The notes beneath the pieces are model-generated. The model was not told where the DNA came from and did no database searches. It saw only the letters and a program-made list of their open reading frames with translations. From contig SEHB01000002.1 of NCBI GenBank assembly GCA_004143945.1, positions 611,300 to 675,299 of the forward strand: a stretch of 64,000 nt of DNA, read 5' to 3'. The DNA is from Lysobacteraceae bacterium (GTDB lineage Bacteria > Pseudomonadota > Gammaproteobacteria > Xanthomonadales > Rhodanobacteraceae). Below are positions 19,532 through 28,595 of the stretch, in pieces. The translations under genes were made by a program, and so were the position numbers. Position 1 is the first letter of the stretch, and each line of letters begins with the position of its first letter.

Positions 19532-20401
19532 ATGGCGCAAACACAAGGTGCTTACTACGTTCCCCACGGCAGCCATTGGCCGATCATCGGCTCGTTCGGC
19601 CTGCTCGCCACCGTCGGTGGCGCGGGCATGTGGCTCAACGAAACCGGGCGCCTCGGCAAGCCGATCATGTTCCTCGGCATCGCGCTGCTGATCGTCATGA
19701 TGTTCGGCTGGTTCGGCACGGTGATCCGCGAATCCGTGCGGGGCTACTACAACAACCAGGTCGACACGTCGTTCCGCATGGGAATGATGTGGTTCATCTT
19801 TTCGGAAGTGATGTTCTTCGCGGCGTTCTTCGGCGCGCTGTTCTACGCGCGCATGTATTCGATCCCGTGGCTCGGGGGCGAGGGCCATGGCGCGGAGACC
19901 AATGCGTTCCTGTGGCCGGACTTCTCCGCCGCGTGGCCGACCAACGGCCCGGGCGACGTCGGCGGCCACTACTCGACGATGTCGCCGTGGGGCATCCCGC
20001 TGCTCAACACGTTGCTGCTGCTCACCTCGGGCGTCACGATCACGATCGCGCACCATGCATTGCGCGCCGGCCATCGCACGCGCCTGCTGGTGGCGCTCGG
20101 GCTCACCGTGCTGCTCGGCGCGGTGTTCCTCGGCTTCCAGGTCTACGAGTACGTGCACGCCTACCGCGAGCTCAACCTCACGCTCGGCAGCGGCATCTAC
20201 GGCTCGACCTTCTTCATGCTGACCGGATTCCACGGCCTGCACGTGACGCTCGGCGCGATCATGCTCACGGTGATCTGGTTCCGCTGCGCCAAGGGCCATT
20301 TCACTCGCGACCAGCACTTCGGCTTCGAAGCGGTCGCGTGGTACTGGCACTTCGTCGACGTGGTGTGGCTCGGCCTGTTCCTGTTCGTGTACGTGCTGTG
20401 A
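19532..20401 (+). CDS. coxC: Cytochrome c oxidase subunit III
   Basis: 289 residues with seven predicted membrane helices. Family features include YYVPHGSHWPIIGSFGL at the N-terminus, FAAFFGALFY with its preceding acidic residue, GFHGLHVTLG, and AVAWYWHFVDVVWL at the end. It is a structural subunit that stabilises subunit I and proton uptake. It follows ctaG by 30 bases, so it is probably in the same transcript. Confidence 0.95.
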   Translation: MAQTQGAYYVPHGSHWPIIGSFGLLATVGGAGMWLNETGRLGKPIMFLGIALLIVMMFGWFGTVIRESVRGYYNNQVDTSFRMGMMWFIFSEVMFFAAFFGALFYARMYSIPWLGGEGHGAETNAFLWPDFSAAWPTNGPGDVGGHYSTMSPWGIPLLNTLLLLTSGVTITIAHHALRAGHRTRLLVALGLTVLLGAVFLGFQVYEYVHAYRELNLTLGSGIYGSTFFMLTGFHGLHVTLGAIMLTVIWFRCAKGHFTRDQHFGFEAVAWYWHFVDVVWLGLFLFVYVL

Positions 20402-20538
20402 GGCGCGCAGGGCCGAGGGCCGGGGGCTGAGGGCCGCAGCGCTCGCCGGGCCCGGGCCGGATCCGGAACGGACGTGGACATGATCATGGGTCTCGCTGGG
20501 CGACCACGCCCGGCGGCGGGTGCCGCCGGCGACGCCGC
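20402..20538. repeat. GGGCCGA/GGGCTGA heptamer-like repeat spacer
   Basis: Starting at about 20409 the spacer reads as imperfect AGGGCCG / GGGGCTG units. Related units occur at 37846-37877 and on both sides of the tsaD-folB spacer. In related species a small DUF2909 membrane protein gene may occupy this place; I see none here. Confidence 0.5.
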
Positions 20539-21258
20539 ATGAAGCGGGCCTGGCACCGGCCGCGCGCATTCGCGGTCGCGTTGACCCTTGCCGGCGTCGC
20601 CGTGTTCCTCGCGCTCGCAGCGTGGCAGTTCCGCCGCGCGCACGAGAAGGAACGCCTGTTCGACGCGCTCGCCCACGCGAGCACGCAGGGTCCGGTCTCG
20701 CTCGACGCCGCGCGCCGCGAAGCATCCGATGGCAACTATCCGGTCGTGCGCGTCGAAGGACGCTTCGATCCCCGACGCCAGTACCTGCTCGACAACGTCG
20801 TACGCGGCCCGCGCACCGGCGTGATGGTGTACGGCGTGTTCGAGCCGGCCGAGGGCGGTCCGGCACTGCTCGTCAACCGCGGATTCCTCGCGCGCGAGGC
20901 CGCCACGCTGCCCGAGCCGCCTTCACTGCCCGCATCGCAGGTCGCGATCGACGCGATCTACGCGCCGCCGCCGGGCGTCGGGTTGCGCATGGGCGGCAAC
21001 GTGCTGCCACGGCAGGCGGAGTGGCCCAAGACCGTGATCTACATCGACCTCGGCGAAATCGCAGCGGATGCAGCGCGCGAACTCGATGCACGCGTGCTGC
21101 TCGAAATCGGCGATGACGCGCGCTTCGTGCGCGACTGGACGCCTGCGGTATTCCCGCCGGTGCGCCACCTGGGCTATGCCTGGACCTGGCTCACCTTCGC
21201 CCTCGTCGCTGTCGCAACCTTCCTGATCCTGCACTGGCGCAGGCGAGAACCCACATGA
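20539..21258 (+). CDS. SURF1-family cytochrome oxidase assembly protein
   Basis: 239 residues with the SURF1 layout: an N-terminal membrane helix (about 10-27), a periplasmic domain, and a C-terminal helix (HLGYAWTWLTFALVAVATF). Typical blocks are LAAWQFRRAHEKERL, PVVRVEGRF, YLLDNVVRGPRTGVMVYG and LLVNRGFL. SURF1 proteins help place heme a in subunit I. The stop overlaps the next ATG (ATGA), so the two are translationally coupled. Confidence 0.9.
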   Translation: MKRAWHRPRAFAVALTLAGVAVFLALAAWQFRRAHEKERLFDALAHASTQGPVSLDAARREASDGNYPVVRVEGRFDPRRQYLLDNVVRGPRTGVMVYGVFEPAEGGPALLVNRGFLAREAATLPEPPSLPASQVAIDAIYAPPPGVGLRMGGNVLPRQAEWPKTVIYIDLGEIAADAARELDARVLLEIGDDARFVRDWTPAVFPPVRHLGYAWTWLTFALVAVATFLILHWRRREPT

Positions 21259-21803
21259 CTCCACGCAACCGCAAGCGTCTCGGCCTGCTCCTGCTGATCT
21301 CGCTGTTCCTCGCGCCGCTGTGTGCCGCGATCGTGCTCAATGCGATCGGTTGGCGACCCGCCGGCATGCGCAACTACGGCGAGCTCGTCGAACCGCCGCG
21401 CCCGTTGAAGGACGCGCGCTTCGTGCTCGCCGACGGCAAGCCGCTCGCGTGGGAGGACGCCGACTGGTCGTGGACGATGTTCGTGCTGACCGGCCCTGCC
21501 TGCGCCGACGCCTGCCTTGCGCGCATCGATGAACTGCGCCGCGCCCGGCTTTCGCTCGCGCAGAACGCGCACCGCGTGCGCGTGGTCGTGCTCGACCCGA
21601 CGCTGCCGGCCGACGCGATCGCGGCGATGGCGCCCGTGACGACCGCTCGCGACGCCGACGAGGCGCTCGCGTCGATGCGTCCGGCGGACGGCGAAGTCGC
21701 GGTCGCGATGGCCGATCCGCATGGATTCCTCGCGATCCACTATGCGGCCGGCTACGACGCGAGCCGCCTGCGCAAGGACCTCGTGCGGCTCGTCAAGCGA
21801 TAA
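21255..21803 (+). CDS. Oxidase-associated membrane-anchored protein, thioredoxin/SCO-like
   Basis: 182 residues: one N-terminal membrane helix ([20 protein letters not shown]) and a periplasmic domain. [22 protein letters not shown] recalls the thioredoxin-fold SCO family with a C-x3-C pair, but the usual SCO histidine is not obvious, so copper binding is uncertain. Proteins like this are regularly encoded between surf1 and heme A synthase in gammaproteobacterial cox clusters. It overlaps surf1 by four bases. Its role in oxidase assembly is inferred from position. Confidence 0.75.
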   Translation: MTPRNRKRLGLLLLISLFLAPLCAAIVLNAIGWRPAGMRNYGELVEPPRPLKDARFVLADGKPLAWEDADWSWTMFVLTGPACADACLARIDELRRARLSLAQNAHRVRVVVLDPTLPADAIAAMAPVTTARDADEALASMRPADGEVAVAMADPHGFLAIHYAAGYDASRLRKDLVRLVKR

Positions 21804-21889
21804 CCCCGGTGCGGCGCCGCCGCAGCGCCAGCGCGCGCGCTGCATCGGCGCGGGATCGTGTCCCGCGCGCCCTCCGTGGTTCAATCTTC

Positions 21890-21945
21890 GAATCCCGAAT
21901 CCCGAATCCCGAATCCCGAATCCCGAATCCCGAATCCCGAATCCC
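21890..21945. repeat. Eight perfect GAATCCC tandem heptamers
   Basis: Eight exact heptamers in 56 bases, ending ten bases before the ctaB start. Read in frame with ctaB it would encode IPNPESR units. The same heptamer is found degenerate within fdsB (1820-1840). There are no spacers, so it is not a CRISPR. Copy number is likely variable. Confidence 0.97.
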
Positions 21946-21954
21946 GGCCACCCC

Positions 21955-22863
21955 ATGCCCGCCATCGCCCGCCAATACCTCGAACTGACCAAGCCGCGCG
22001 TCGTCGCGCTGATCGTGTTCACCGCGGTGATCGGCATGTTCCTCGCGGTGCCCGGCCTGCCGCCGTTGCGCCAGTCGGTCGCGGGCTTCCTCGGCATCTG
22101 GCTCGCGGCCGCGTCCGCCGCGGCACTGAACCACCTGATCGACCAGCGCATCGACAAGCTCATGGCGCGCACCTCGCACCGGCCGCTCGCGACGGGCACG
22201 CTGACGCCGACGCAGGTCCTCGCGTTCGCGCTCGCGCTCGGTGCCGCGTCGATGGCGATCCTGATCGCGTTCGTGAATCCGCTGACCGCCGCGCTGACGT
22301 TCGCTTCCCTGATCGGCTACGCGGTCGTCTATACCGCGTACCTCAAGCGCGCGACGCCGCAGAACATCGTGATCGGCGGCGCGGCGGGCGCGGCGCCGCC
22401 GGTGCTCGGCTGGGCCGCGGTCACCGGCGAGGTGCATCCGTACGCGCTGCTGCTGTTCCTGATCATCTTCATCTGGACGCCGCCGCATTTCTGGGCGCTC
22501 GCGATCTTCCGCAAGGACGACTACTCGCGCGCACAGGTGCCGATGCTGCCGGTCACGCACGGGGTCGTCTTCACGCGCTGGCACGTGCTGTTCTACACCG
22601 TGCTGCTGGTCGTGATCACGGTGTTGCCGTACCTGACCGGCATGAGCGGGATGTTCTACCTCGGCGGCGCGCTCGTGCTCGGCGGCGGCTTCCTCTGGTA
22701 CGCGATCAGGTTGCTCGATCCACCGGACGAGTTCTTCCCGATGCGCGTGTTCAACTACTCGATCATCTACCTGATGGCGTTGTTCGCGTTCCTGCTCGTC
22801 GACCACTGGCTGCTGCCGCCGGATCCCGACGCGGGTGGACTGCTGTTCCACCGCGTCGGGTAA
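21955..22863 (+). CDS. ctaB: Protoheme IX farnesyltransferase (heme O synthase)
   Basis: 302 residues of the UbiA prenyltransferase superfamily, CtaB/CyoE branch, with about nine membrane helices. The two Asp-containing motifs are [15 protein letters not shown] and [31 protein letters not shown] is a further family block. It farnesylates heme B to heme O, the precursor of heme A. The ATG at 21955 directly follows the GAATCCC array. In many relatives ctaA (heme A synthase) lies just upstream; here that place holds only repeat DNA. A ribosome binding site is poor because of the repeat. Confidence 0.94.
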   Translation: MPAIARQYLELTKPRVVALIVFTAVIGMFLAVPGLPPLRQSVAGFLGIWLAAASAAALNHLIDQRIDKLMARTSHRPLATGTLTPTQVLAFALALGAASMAILIAFVNPLTAALTFASLIGYAVVYTAYLKRATPQNIVIGGAAGAAPPVLGWAAVTGEVHPYALLLFLIIFIWTPPHFWALAIFRKDDYSRAQVPMLPVTHGVVFTRWHVLFYTVLLVVITVLPYLTGMSGMFYLGGALVLGGGFLWYAIRLLDPPDEFFPMRVFNYSIIYLMALFAFLLVDHWLLPPDPDAGGLLFHRVG

Positions 22864-22929
22864 TCCCGGGCCTCGTGGCCACGAGGCGGAGATGGCGCTC
22901 TGGCTCCCCGCTGCGCAGGTGCGACTGCC

Positions 22930-24924
22930 CTACGGTTGCGCCGCGGTGCCGGCAGGTCGGTCGCCCTCGCCGATCAGGTGCTGTTGCCAGAACAGCATCG
23001 TCGCCGCGCGGAAGTGGTCGGCGTTCGCCTTCTTCTTGAAGCCGTGGCCCTCGTCGGGGAACTGCAGGAACCACACGTCACCGCCATTGCCGCGCACGGT
23101 CTTGACGATCTGCGCGGCTTCGCTCGCAGGCACGCGCGGGTCGTTCGCACCCTGCGCGACGAACAGCGGGATAGAGATGCGCGCGGCGTTCGCCGTCGGC
23201 GAGATCCGTTCGAGGAACGCGCGCATCGCGGGATCGCGCTCGTCGCCGTACTCGACGCGGCGCAGGTCGCGCCGATAGTCCTGCGTGTTCTCGAGGAAGG
23301 TCACGAAGTTGGAGATGCCGACGATATCGACGCCCGCCCGCAGGCGGTCGTTGTAGTGCGTCATCGCGGCGAGCACCATGTAGCCGCCGTAGGAGCCGCC
23401 GTAGACCGCGACGCGCGAGGCGTCGAGTTCGGGCTGCGTCGCGATCCAGTCGAGCAAGGCACCGATGTCCCGGACCGAGTCCTCGCGCAGCCGGCCGTTG
23501 TCGAGCTTGAGCCAGGTCTTGCCGTAACCGGCCGAACCGCGCACGTTCGGAACCAGTACCGCGATCCCGAGTTCGTTGACGAGGAACTGCGTGTCCGCGC
23601 TGAACAGCGGCCGAGCCTGGCCTTCGGGTCCGCCGTGGATGTTGATGACGACCGGCAGCTTCTTCCCCGGCGTCGACGCGGCAGGACGGTAGTAGAATGC
23701 GGGGATCGCGCGCGGCTTGCCGTCGACTTCATCGAAGCTCGGGAAACGCACGAGGCCCGGCGTCACGAACGCGGAGCGATCGAGGCCGCCGACCTCGCTT
23801 TCGGTCCAGCGCTCGAGCCTGGCCGTGCGGTCCGCTCCCAGGTCGAGCGTGTAGACATCGCTCGGCGAAGTCGCCGCGTTGATCGAGAACGCAAGCCGCC
23901 GGCCATCGGGGCTGAATTCGAGCGAGTCGATCACACCGACGGGCAACGTCGGCAACGGCAGCGCGCGACGGCTCGCGGCATCGAGCACGCGCAGCACGCT
24001 GATGCCGTCCTCGTTCGTCACGTACGCGACACGCGTGCGATCGCGCGAAAGAGCGAACAGCTCCGCGTCCCAGGCGACCGCATCGCTGACCTTCTCGAGC
24101 GTGCCGCTCGCGAAGTCGTGGTGGCGCAGGACGAGGAACTCGCTGCCCTCGTCAGAGTTGAACCAGGCCGACTTCGCGTCCTTGCCGAAGCGGATCGAAC
24201 CGAATGCGGCCTTGCCGCCGTCGACCGGGAGCATGCGCAGCCGATCGTCGGCGAGGCGCACGACGCCCGGATACACCTCGTTGACCGAGACGCCCTGTTC
24301 GACCAGCAGCTGCGTGCCGTCGGGCGAGAAGTCGGTCGGCGCCCATGCGCCGCCGCGCGTCACCACCGCGCGACGCTTGCCGCTGTCGAGGTCGAGCACC
24401 CAGACATCGGTGTCGGTGCCGTTGCGCTCGTTGCTCGTGTACGCGAGCAGCCGACCATCGGACGACCAGAGCGGATCGGCGTTGCGCGACGTGCCATCGG
24501 TGAGCAACCGCACCTCGTGCGTGGCGAGGTCGTACCAGTACAGCTGCCAGAATTCCGAGCCGCCCGCGTCACGCCCGAACACGAAGCCCGCGCGCACCGG
24601 ATTGGCGGCCACGAACGACACCGGCTCGTCGTAGAACGTGAGCTGCTCGCGCGCGCCGCCCGGCGCGCGCACGCGATGCACTTGCACCGTGTTGCCGAGG
24701 CGCGTCGTCACGAGCAGGCCGGAGCCATCGGCGAGCCAGCCGCCGAGTCCCGCGCTGCGCGTGTTCGCATAGCGCTGCAGGCGGGCCGCGAGCGTGTCGG
24801 GAATCGACGGGATGTTCTCGCTGACGCGTCCGGTCGGCGGCGCGGCGGGAACGTCGGCCGCGAAGGCCGCGACGGGTGAAGCGATGCAGGCGCACAGCGC
24901 GAACACAAGCCGGATCGGACGCAT
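22930..24924 (-). CDS. Secreted S9 prolyl oligopeptidase-family peptidase
   Basis: 664 residues: signal peptide, an N-terminal beta-propeller built of TolB/DPP-like blades (NADPLWSSDGRLLAYTSN, WAPTDFSPDGTQLLV), then the alpha/beta hydrolase domain. The likely catalytic triad is Ser511 (YGGSYGGYM), Asp595 (GANDPRVP) and His627 (DEGHGF). It is predicted to cleave peptides outside the cytoplasm; such S9C enzymes often release dipeptides or amino-acyl groups. The ATG at 24924 is preceded by GGGGAA. It diverges from the glutathione peroxidase gene. The TAG stop lies in CGTAGGGCAG, possibly another repeat-derived stop. Confidence 0.9.
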   Translation of the reverse strand: MRPIRLVFALCACIASPVAAFAADVPAAPPTGRVSENIPSIPDTLAARLQRYANTRSAGLGGWLADGSGLLVTTRLGNTVQVHRVRAPGGAREQLTFYDEPVSFVAANPVRAGFVFGRDAGGSEFWQLYWYDLATHEVRLLTDGTSRNADPLWSSDGRLLAYTSNERNGTDTDVWVLDLDSGKRRAVVTRGGAWAPTDFSPDGTQLLVEQGVSVNEVYPGVVRLADDRLRMLPVDGGKAAFGSIRFGKDAKSAWFNSDEGSEFLVLRHHDFASGTLEKVSDAVAWDAELFALSRDRTRVAYVTNEDGISVLRVLDAASRRALPLPTLPVGVIDSLEFSPDGRRLAFSINAATSPSDVYTLDLGADRTARLERWTESEVGGLDRSAFVTPGLVRFPSFDEVDGKPRAIPAFYYRPAASTPGKKLPVVINIHGGPEGQARPLFSADTQFLVNELGIAVLVPNVRGSAGYGKTWLKLDNGRLREDSVRDIGALLDWIATQPELDASRVAVYGGSYGGYMVLAAMTHYNDRLRAGVDIVGISNFVTFLENTQDYRRDLRRVEYGDERDPAMRAFLERISPTANAARISIPLFVAQGANDPRVPASEAAQIVKTVRGNGGDVWFLQFPDEGHGFKKKANADHFRAATMLFWQQHLIGEGDRPAGTAAQP

Positions 24925-25065
24925 CGATGATTCCCCTTCCCCTTGGCGATCCCGCGAGCGTAGCGCGCCCGATGCCTGCGGCGCGGGCCGGAAGTCACGC
25001 GCGCCTTCCGTTGCGGTCCGGCGCGGGCTAACGTAGCCCTCCGGACGGCAACGGCGGAGCTGGGT

Positions 25066-25557
25066 ATGGCCACGGTCACCGATTTCAGCGCAACCTCGAT
25101 CGAGGGCGACGAACAACCGCTTGCGCGTTGGGCCGGGCAGGTGATGCTGGTCGTCAACGTCGCTTCCAGGTGCGGGTTCACGCCGCAATACGAGGGCCTC
25201 GAAGCGATCTACAGAAGATACGCAGAGCGCGGCTTCGTCGTGCTCGGCTTCCCGTGCGACCAGTTCGGAAACCAGGAACCCGGCGACGAGGCCGAGATCC
25301 GCAACTTCTGCTCGCTGAACTACGACGTGAGCTTCCCGATGTTCGCGAAGATCGAGGTCAACGGCGCCGGCACGCACCCGCTGTATGCGCACCTCAAGCA
25401 CGCCGCGAAAGGCCTGCTCGGCAGCGAGGCGATCAAGTGGAACTTCACCAAGTTCCTCGTCGACCGCAGTGGTCGCGTCGTGAAGCGCTACGCGCCGACC
25501 GACACGCCCGAGAGCCTGTCGCCGGACATCGAAAAGCTGCTGCAGCCCGCGCGTTAA
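25066..25557 (+). CDS. Glutathione peroxidase-family thiol peroxidase
   Basis: 163 residues, full length for the bacterial GPx/BtuE family. Catalytic Cys36 lies in NVASRCGFTPQY (Cys replaces selenocysteine); the partners Gln in FPCDQFGNQEPG and Trp/Asn in IKWNFTKFLVD are present. It reduces hydroperoxides, probably with thioredoxin. The cysteine in FPCDQFGNQ is typical of the thioredoxin-dependent branch. No export signal is visible. Confidence 0.93.
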   Translation: MATVTDFSATSIEGDEQPLARWAGQVMLVVNVASRCGFTPQYEGLEAIYRRYAERGFVVLGFPCDQFGNQEPGDEAEIRNFCSLNYDVSFPMFAKIEVNGAGTHPLYAHLKHAAKGLLGSEAIKWNFTKFLVDRSGRVVKRYAPTDTPESLSPDIEKLLQPAR

Positions 25558-25613
25558 CGCGCGCGATACGTCGTGCGCGCGACAATGCCGCACCGATGGC
25601 GACGGAGACGATG

Positions 25614-26924
25614 ATGCACGCATCCGTGATCAAGGCGGCCGCGTTCGCCGCGATGCTCGCGTGGGCCGCGACCGACGCCGCGGCCGCGATCTACCACGTG
25701 GCGCCGCCGCCCACCGGCAACGACTCCAATCCGGGCTCCGAGGCCGCGCCGTGGGCCACCCTGCAGCATGCCGCCGGGCGCGTGCAGGCGGGCGACACGA
25801 TCCGCGTGCGCAGCGGCAACTACGTCGGCGCGCAGTTCACCACGCCAGGCACGGCGGCGCAGCCGATCGTGCTCGAAGCCGCACCAGGCGCGACACCCGC
25901 GATCACCGCCGACAACCCGCGCACGCCCGACGGCATCAACCTCGAGGGCGCCGCCTACATGACGGTGCGCGGCTTCACCGTCAACGGCCGCACGCGCGCG
26001 GGCATCCGCGCGGTGACCTGCAGCCAAGTCACGATCAGCGACAACAGGCTCGACCAGAACGGCCGCTGGGGCATCCTCACGGGCTTCTGCGACGACCTCG
26101 TGATCGAGCGCAACGTCACCTCGCGCAGCGCGATCGAGCACGGCATCTACGTCAGCAACAGCGGCGATCGCCCGGTGATCCGCCACAACACGACCTGGGG
26201 CAACCGCGCCAACGGCATCCACATGAACGGCGACGCGGAGATGGGCGGCGACGGCGTGATCAGCAACGCGGTCGTCGAGGGCAACACGATCTACGGCAAC
26301 GGCCAGGGCGGCGGTGGCTCCGGCATCAACATGGATGGCGTGCGCGACTCGCTGATCCGCAACAACCTCGTCTACGCGAGCCACGCGAGTGGCATCTCGC
26401 TCTACCGCATCGACGGCGGCGCGCCCTCGAGCGGCAACCGCGTGCTCAACAATACCGTGCTGGTCGCCTCGGACGGGCGCTGGGCGCTCAACATCCAGGA
26501 CGGCTCGAGCGGCAACATCGTGCGCAACAACATCTTCTGGAACGCGCACGCCTCGCGCGGCAGCATCGACATCAGTGCCGACTCGCTGCCGGGCTTCGAC
26601 AGCGACTACAACGTCGTGATGGACCGCCTGACGACGAACGGCGGCGACAGCGTGCTGACGCTCGCGCAATGGCGCGCGCAGACCGGGCAGGACACGCACT
26701 CGCGCGTCGCCACGCCCGCGCAGTTGTTCGTCGCGCCCGCGCAGGACGACTACCACCTCGCGCCGGCCAGCCCGGCGCTCGATACCGGCGAAATCCGCAC
26801 CGACGTGCCAGTCGACCTCGAAGGCACCTCGCGCCCGCAGGGGGCGGGCACCGACGTCGGCGCCTACGAACGCCGCGCCGCGCTCGGCGATCCGATCTTC
26901 GACGACGGATTCGAAGTCGCCTGA
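25614..26924 (+). CDS. Secreted right-handed beta-helix protein with C-terminal IFDDGFE tag
   Basis: About 436 residues with a signal peptide ending near DAAAAIYHV. DSNPGSEAAPWATLQHAAGR is the usual opening of bacterial pectate-lyase-like / DUF1565 beta-helix proteins. Repeated coils follow (ISDNRLDQNGRWGI, VIERNVTSRSAIEHGIYVSN, VVEGNTIYGNGQGG, LIRNNLVYASHASGI). It ends with DYHLAPASPALDTG, DVGAYERR and IFDDGFEVA. Polysaccharide lyase activity is possible but catalytic residues cannot be assigned. ATGs at 25596, 25611 and 25614 are in frame; GGAG at 25604-25607 fits 25614 best. Confidence 0.8.
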   Translation: MHASVIKAAAFAAMLAWAATDAAAAIYHVAPPPTGNDSNPGSEAAPWATLQHAAGRVQAGDTIRVRSGNYVGAQFTTPGTAAQPIVLEAAPGATPAITADNPRTPDGINLEGAAYMTVRGFTVNGRTRAGIRAVTCSQVTISDNRLDQNGRWGILTGFCDDLVIERNVTSRSAIEHGIYVSNSGDRPVIRHNTTWGNRANGIHMNGDAEMGGDGVISNAVVEGNTIYGNGQGGGGSGINMDGVRDSLIRNNLVYASHASGISLYRIDGGAPSSGNRVLNNTVLVASDGRWALNIQDGSSGNIVRNNIFWNAHASRGSIDISADSLPGFDSDYNVVMDRLTTNGGDSVLTLAQWRAQTGQDTHSRVATPAQLFVAPAQDDYHLAPASPALDTGEIRTDVPVDLEGTSRPQGAGTDVGAYERRAALGDPIFDDGFEVA

Positions 26925-26994
26925 AACCGCCGTGGGCACGTGCGCGCACAGCCGCTGCGTGCAGCCACGTTGCCCCCTGCGGGAGTCCCGCAGC

Positions 26995-27160
26995 CTCGAT
27001 CGACGAAGCGACGAAACCGGATGGCGCGACGAGCGTGCAACAGGACGGTCGCTCCTGCAGCGACCCGTCCAGCCGCGTTTCCCGCCGCAGGAGCCCCGCA
27101 GGCTCGATCGACGAAGCGACGAAAGCGGATCACGCGACGAGCGTGCAACAGGACGGTCGC
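26995..27160. repeat. Two 58-bp direct repeats in a 326-bp spacer
   Basis: Copies at 26995-27052 and 27103-27160 share CTCGATCGACGAAGCGACGAAA and the end GCGTGCAACAGGACGGTCGC, with four mismatches in between. The second is followed by GGCGTCGCCGCTCCTGC, which matches the REP-like unit near 6956. The spacer between the beta-helix gene and the MFS gene holds nothing else I can identify. Confidence 0.9.
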
Positions 27161-27250
27161 GGCGTCGCCGCTCCTGCGGCGACCGTGCCGAGGCGAGTCG
27201 GTCGCCGGGCGTGCTATACACGCGCCTTCGACCGCGCGCCCCCGCACCGC

Positions 27251-28561
27251 ATGAGCCCCCGCCTGCCCGACGACCGCCTGACCTGCCGCGACCTGCGCAC
27301 GCTCGGACTCGCCGCGCTCGGCGGCGCGCTCGAGTTCTACGACTTCATCATCTTCGTGTTCTTCACCGGCGCGATCGCGCAGCTGTTCTTCCCGCCCGAT
27401 ACCCCCGAGTGGCTGCGCCAGCTGCAGACGTTCGGCCTGTTCGCCGCGGGCTACCTCGCGCGTCCGCTCGGCGGCATCGTGATGGCGCACTTCGGCGATC
27501 GCGCCGGGCGCAAGCGCATGTTCCTGCTCAGCGTGCTGCTGATGGCGGTGCCGACGCTGATGATCGGCCTGTTGCCGACGTTCGCCGAGATCGGATACGC
27601 GGCGCCGCTCGCGTTGCTCGTGCTGCGCCTGATGCAGGGCGCCGCGGTCGGCGGCGAGGTGCCGGGCGCGTGGACCTTCGTCGCCGAACACGTGCCCGCG
27701 CGCCATGTCGGGTTCGCATGCGGCACGCTGACCGCCGGGCTCACTGCGGGCATCCTGCTCGGTTCGCTCGTCGCGACCGCAGTCAACACCGGGATGTCGC
27801 CGCAGCAGGTGCTCGATCATGGCTGGCGGCTGCCGTTCCTCGCCGGCGGCGCGTTCGGCCTCGGCGCGGTGTTCCTGCGCCGCATGCTCGAGGAGACGCC
27901 GGTGTTCGAGGCGCTTCGCGAACGGCGCGAACTCGCGCGCGGTTTGCCGCTGCGCATCGTGCTCGCGGGCCACGGCCGCGCGGTCGCGGTGTCGATGCTG
28001 CTGACCTGGCTGCTGACCGCGGCGATCGTGGTCGTGATCCTGATGACGCCGACGCTGATCCAGACGCTCTACGCGATCCCGGCCGCCGATGCGCTCGCGG
28101 CCAACAGCATCGCGACGCTCGCGCTGACCGTCGGCTGCGTCGTGTACGGCGTGCTCGCGGACCGCCACGGCGCCGCGCGCGTGCTCGCGACCGGCTGCGT
28201 GCTGCTGCTCGCGTCCACGCTCGCGTTGTACCTCGGACTCGCGCGCATGCCCGCGCAGTTGCCGCTGCTCTACGGCGTCGCGGGCTTCTGTGTCGGCGTG
28301 GTCGGCGTGATCCCGGTCCTGCTCGTGCGCGCGTTCCCGCCCGCGGTGCGCTTTTCGGGCATCTCGTTCGCTTACAACGTCGCGTACGCGATCTTCGGCG
28401 GCCTGACGCCGCTGGTCGTCAAGCTCATGATGCAGCGCGCGCCACTCGCGCCGGCCTGGTACGTGGCTGCAGTGTGCGTGCTCGGCGTCATCGTCGCGAA
28501 CGTGCGGGTGACGGGGCCGGCGATTGCCGCGGCACCCGGCGACGGCGCCGTGCGCGGTTGA
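27251..28561 (+). CDS. MFS transporter, metabolite:H+ symporter (MHS) family
   Basis: 436 residues with about 12 membrane helices. The N-terminus has LEFYDFIIFVFFTG, close to the FDFY-type motif of MHS/ProP-like symporters. GDRAGRKRMFLLSVLLMAVPT is the MFS loop 2-3 signature, and RLMQGAAVGGEVPGAWTFVAE is the strongly conserved MHS helix 4-5 segment. Substrates of this family are small organic acids or osmolytes such as citrate, shikimate or proline/betaine; the actual one is not clear. It precedes the CadC-like regulator by 34 bases on the same strand. Confidence 0.88.
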   Translation: MSPRLPDDRLTCRDLRTLGLAALGGALEFYDFIIFVFFTGAIAQLFFPPDTPEWLRQLQTFGLFAAGYLARPLGGIVMAHFGDRAGRKRMFLLSVLLMAVPTLMIGLLPTFAEIGYAAPLALLVLRLMQGAAVGGEVPGAWTFVAEHVPARHVGFACGTLTAGLTAGILLGSLVATAVNTGMSPQQVLDHGWRLPFLAGGAFGLGAVFLRRMLEETPVFEALRERRELARGLPLRIVLAGHGRAVAVSMLLTWLLTAAIVVVILMTPTLIQTLYAIPAADALAANSIATLALTVGCVVYGVLADRHGAARVLATGCVLLLASTLALYLGLARMPAQLPLLYGVAGFCVGVVGVIPVLLVRAFPPAVRFSGISFAYNVAYAIFGGLTPLVVKLMMQRAPLAPAWYVAAVCVLGVIVANVRVTGPAIAAAPGDGAVRG

Positions 28562-28595
28562 CGCCGCGCGCCGCCTGCCGCAACGTCACCGACCG

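Noticed and set aside
21890..21945. Possible CRISPR array
   Set aside because: Heptamers are contiguous without spacers, and no cas genes are present.
25614..26924. Calling the beta-helix protein a pectate lyase
   Set aside because: The fold is suggested, but no pectate lyase catalytic Arg or calcium-site Asp pattern can be assigned.
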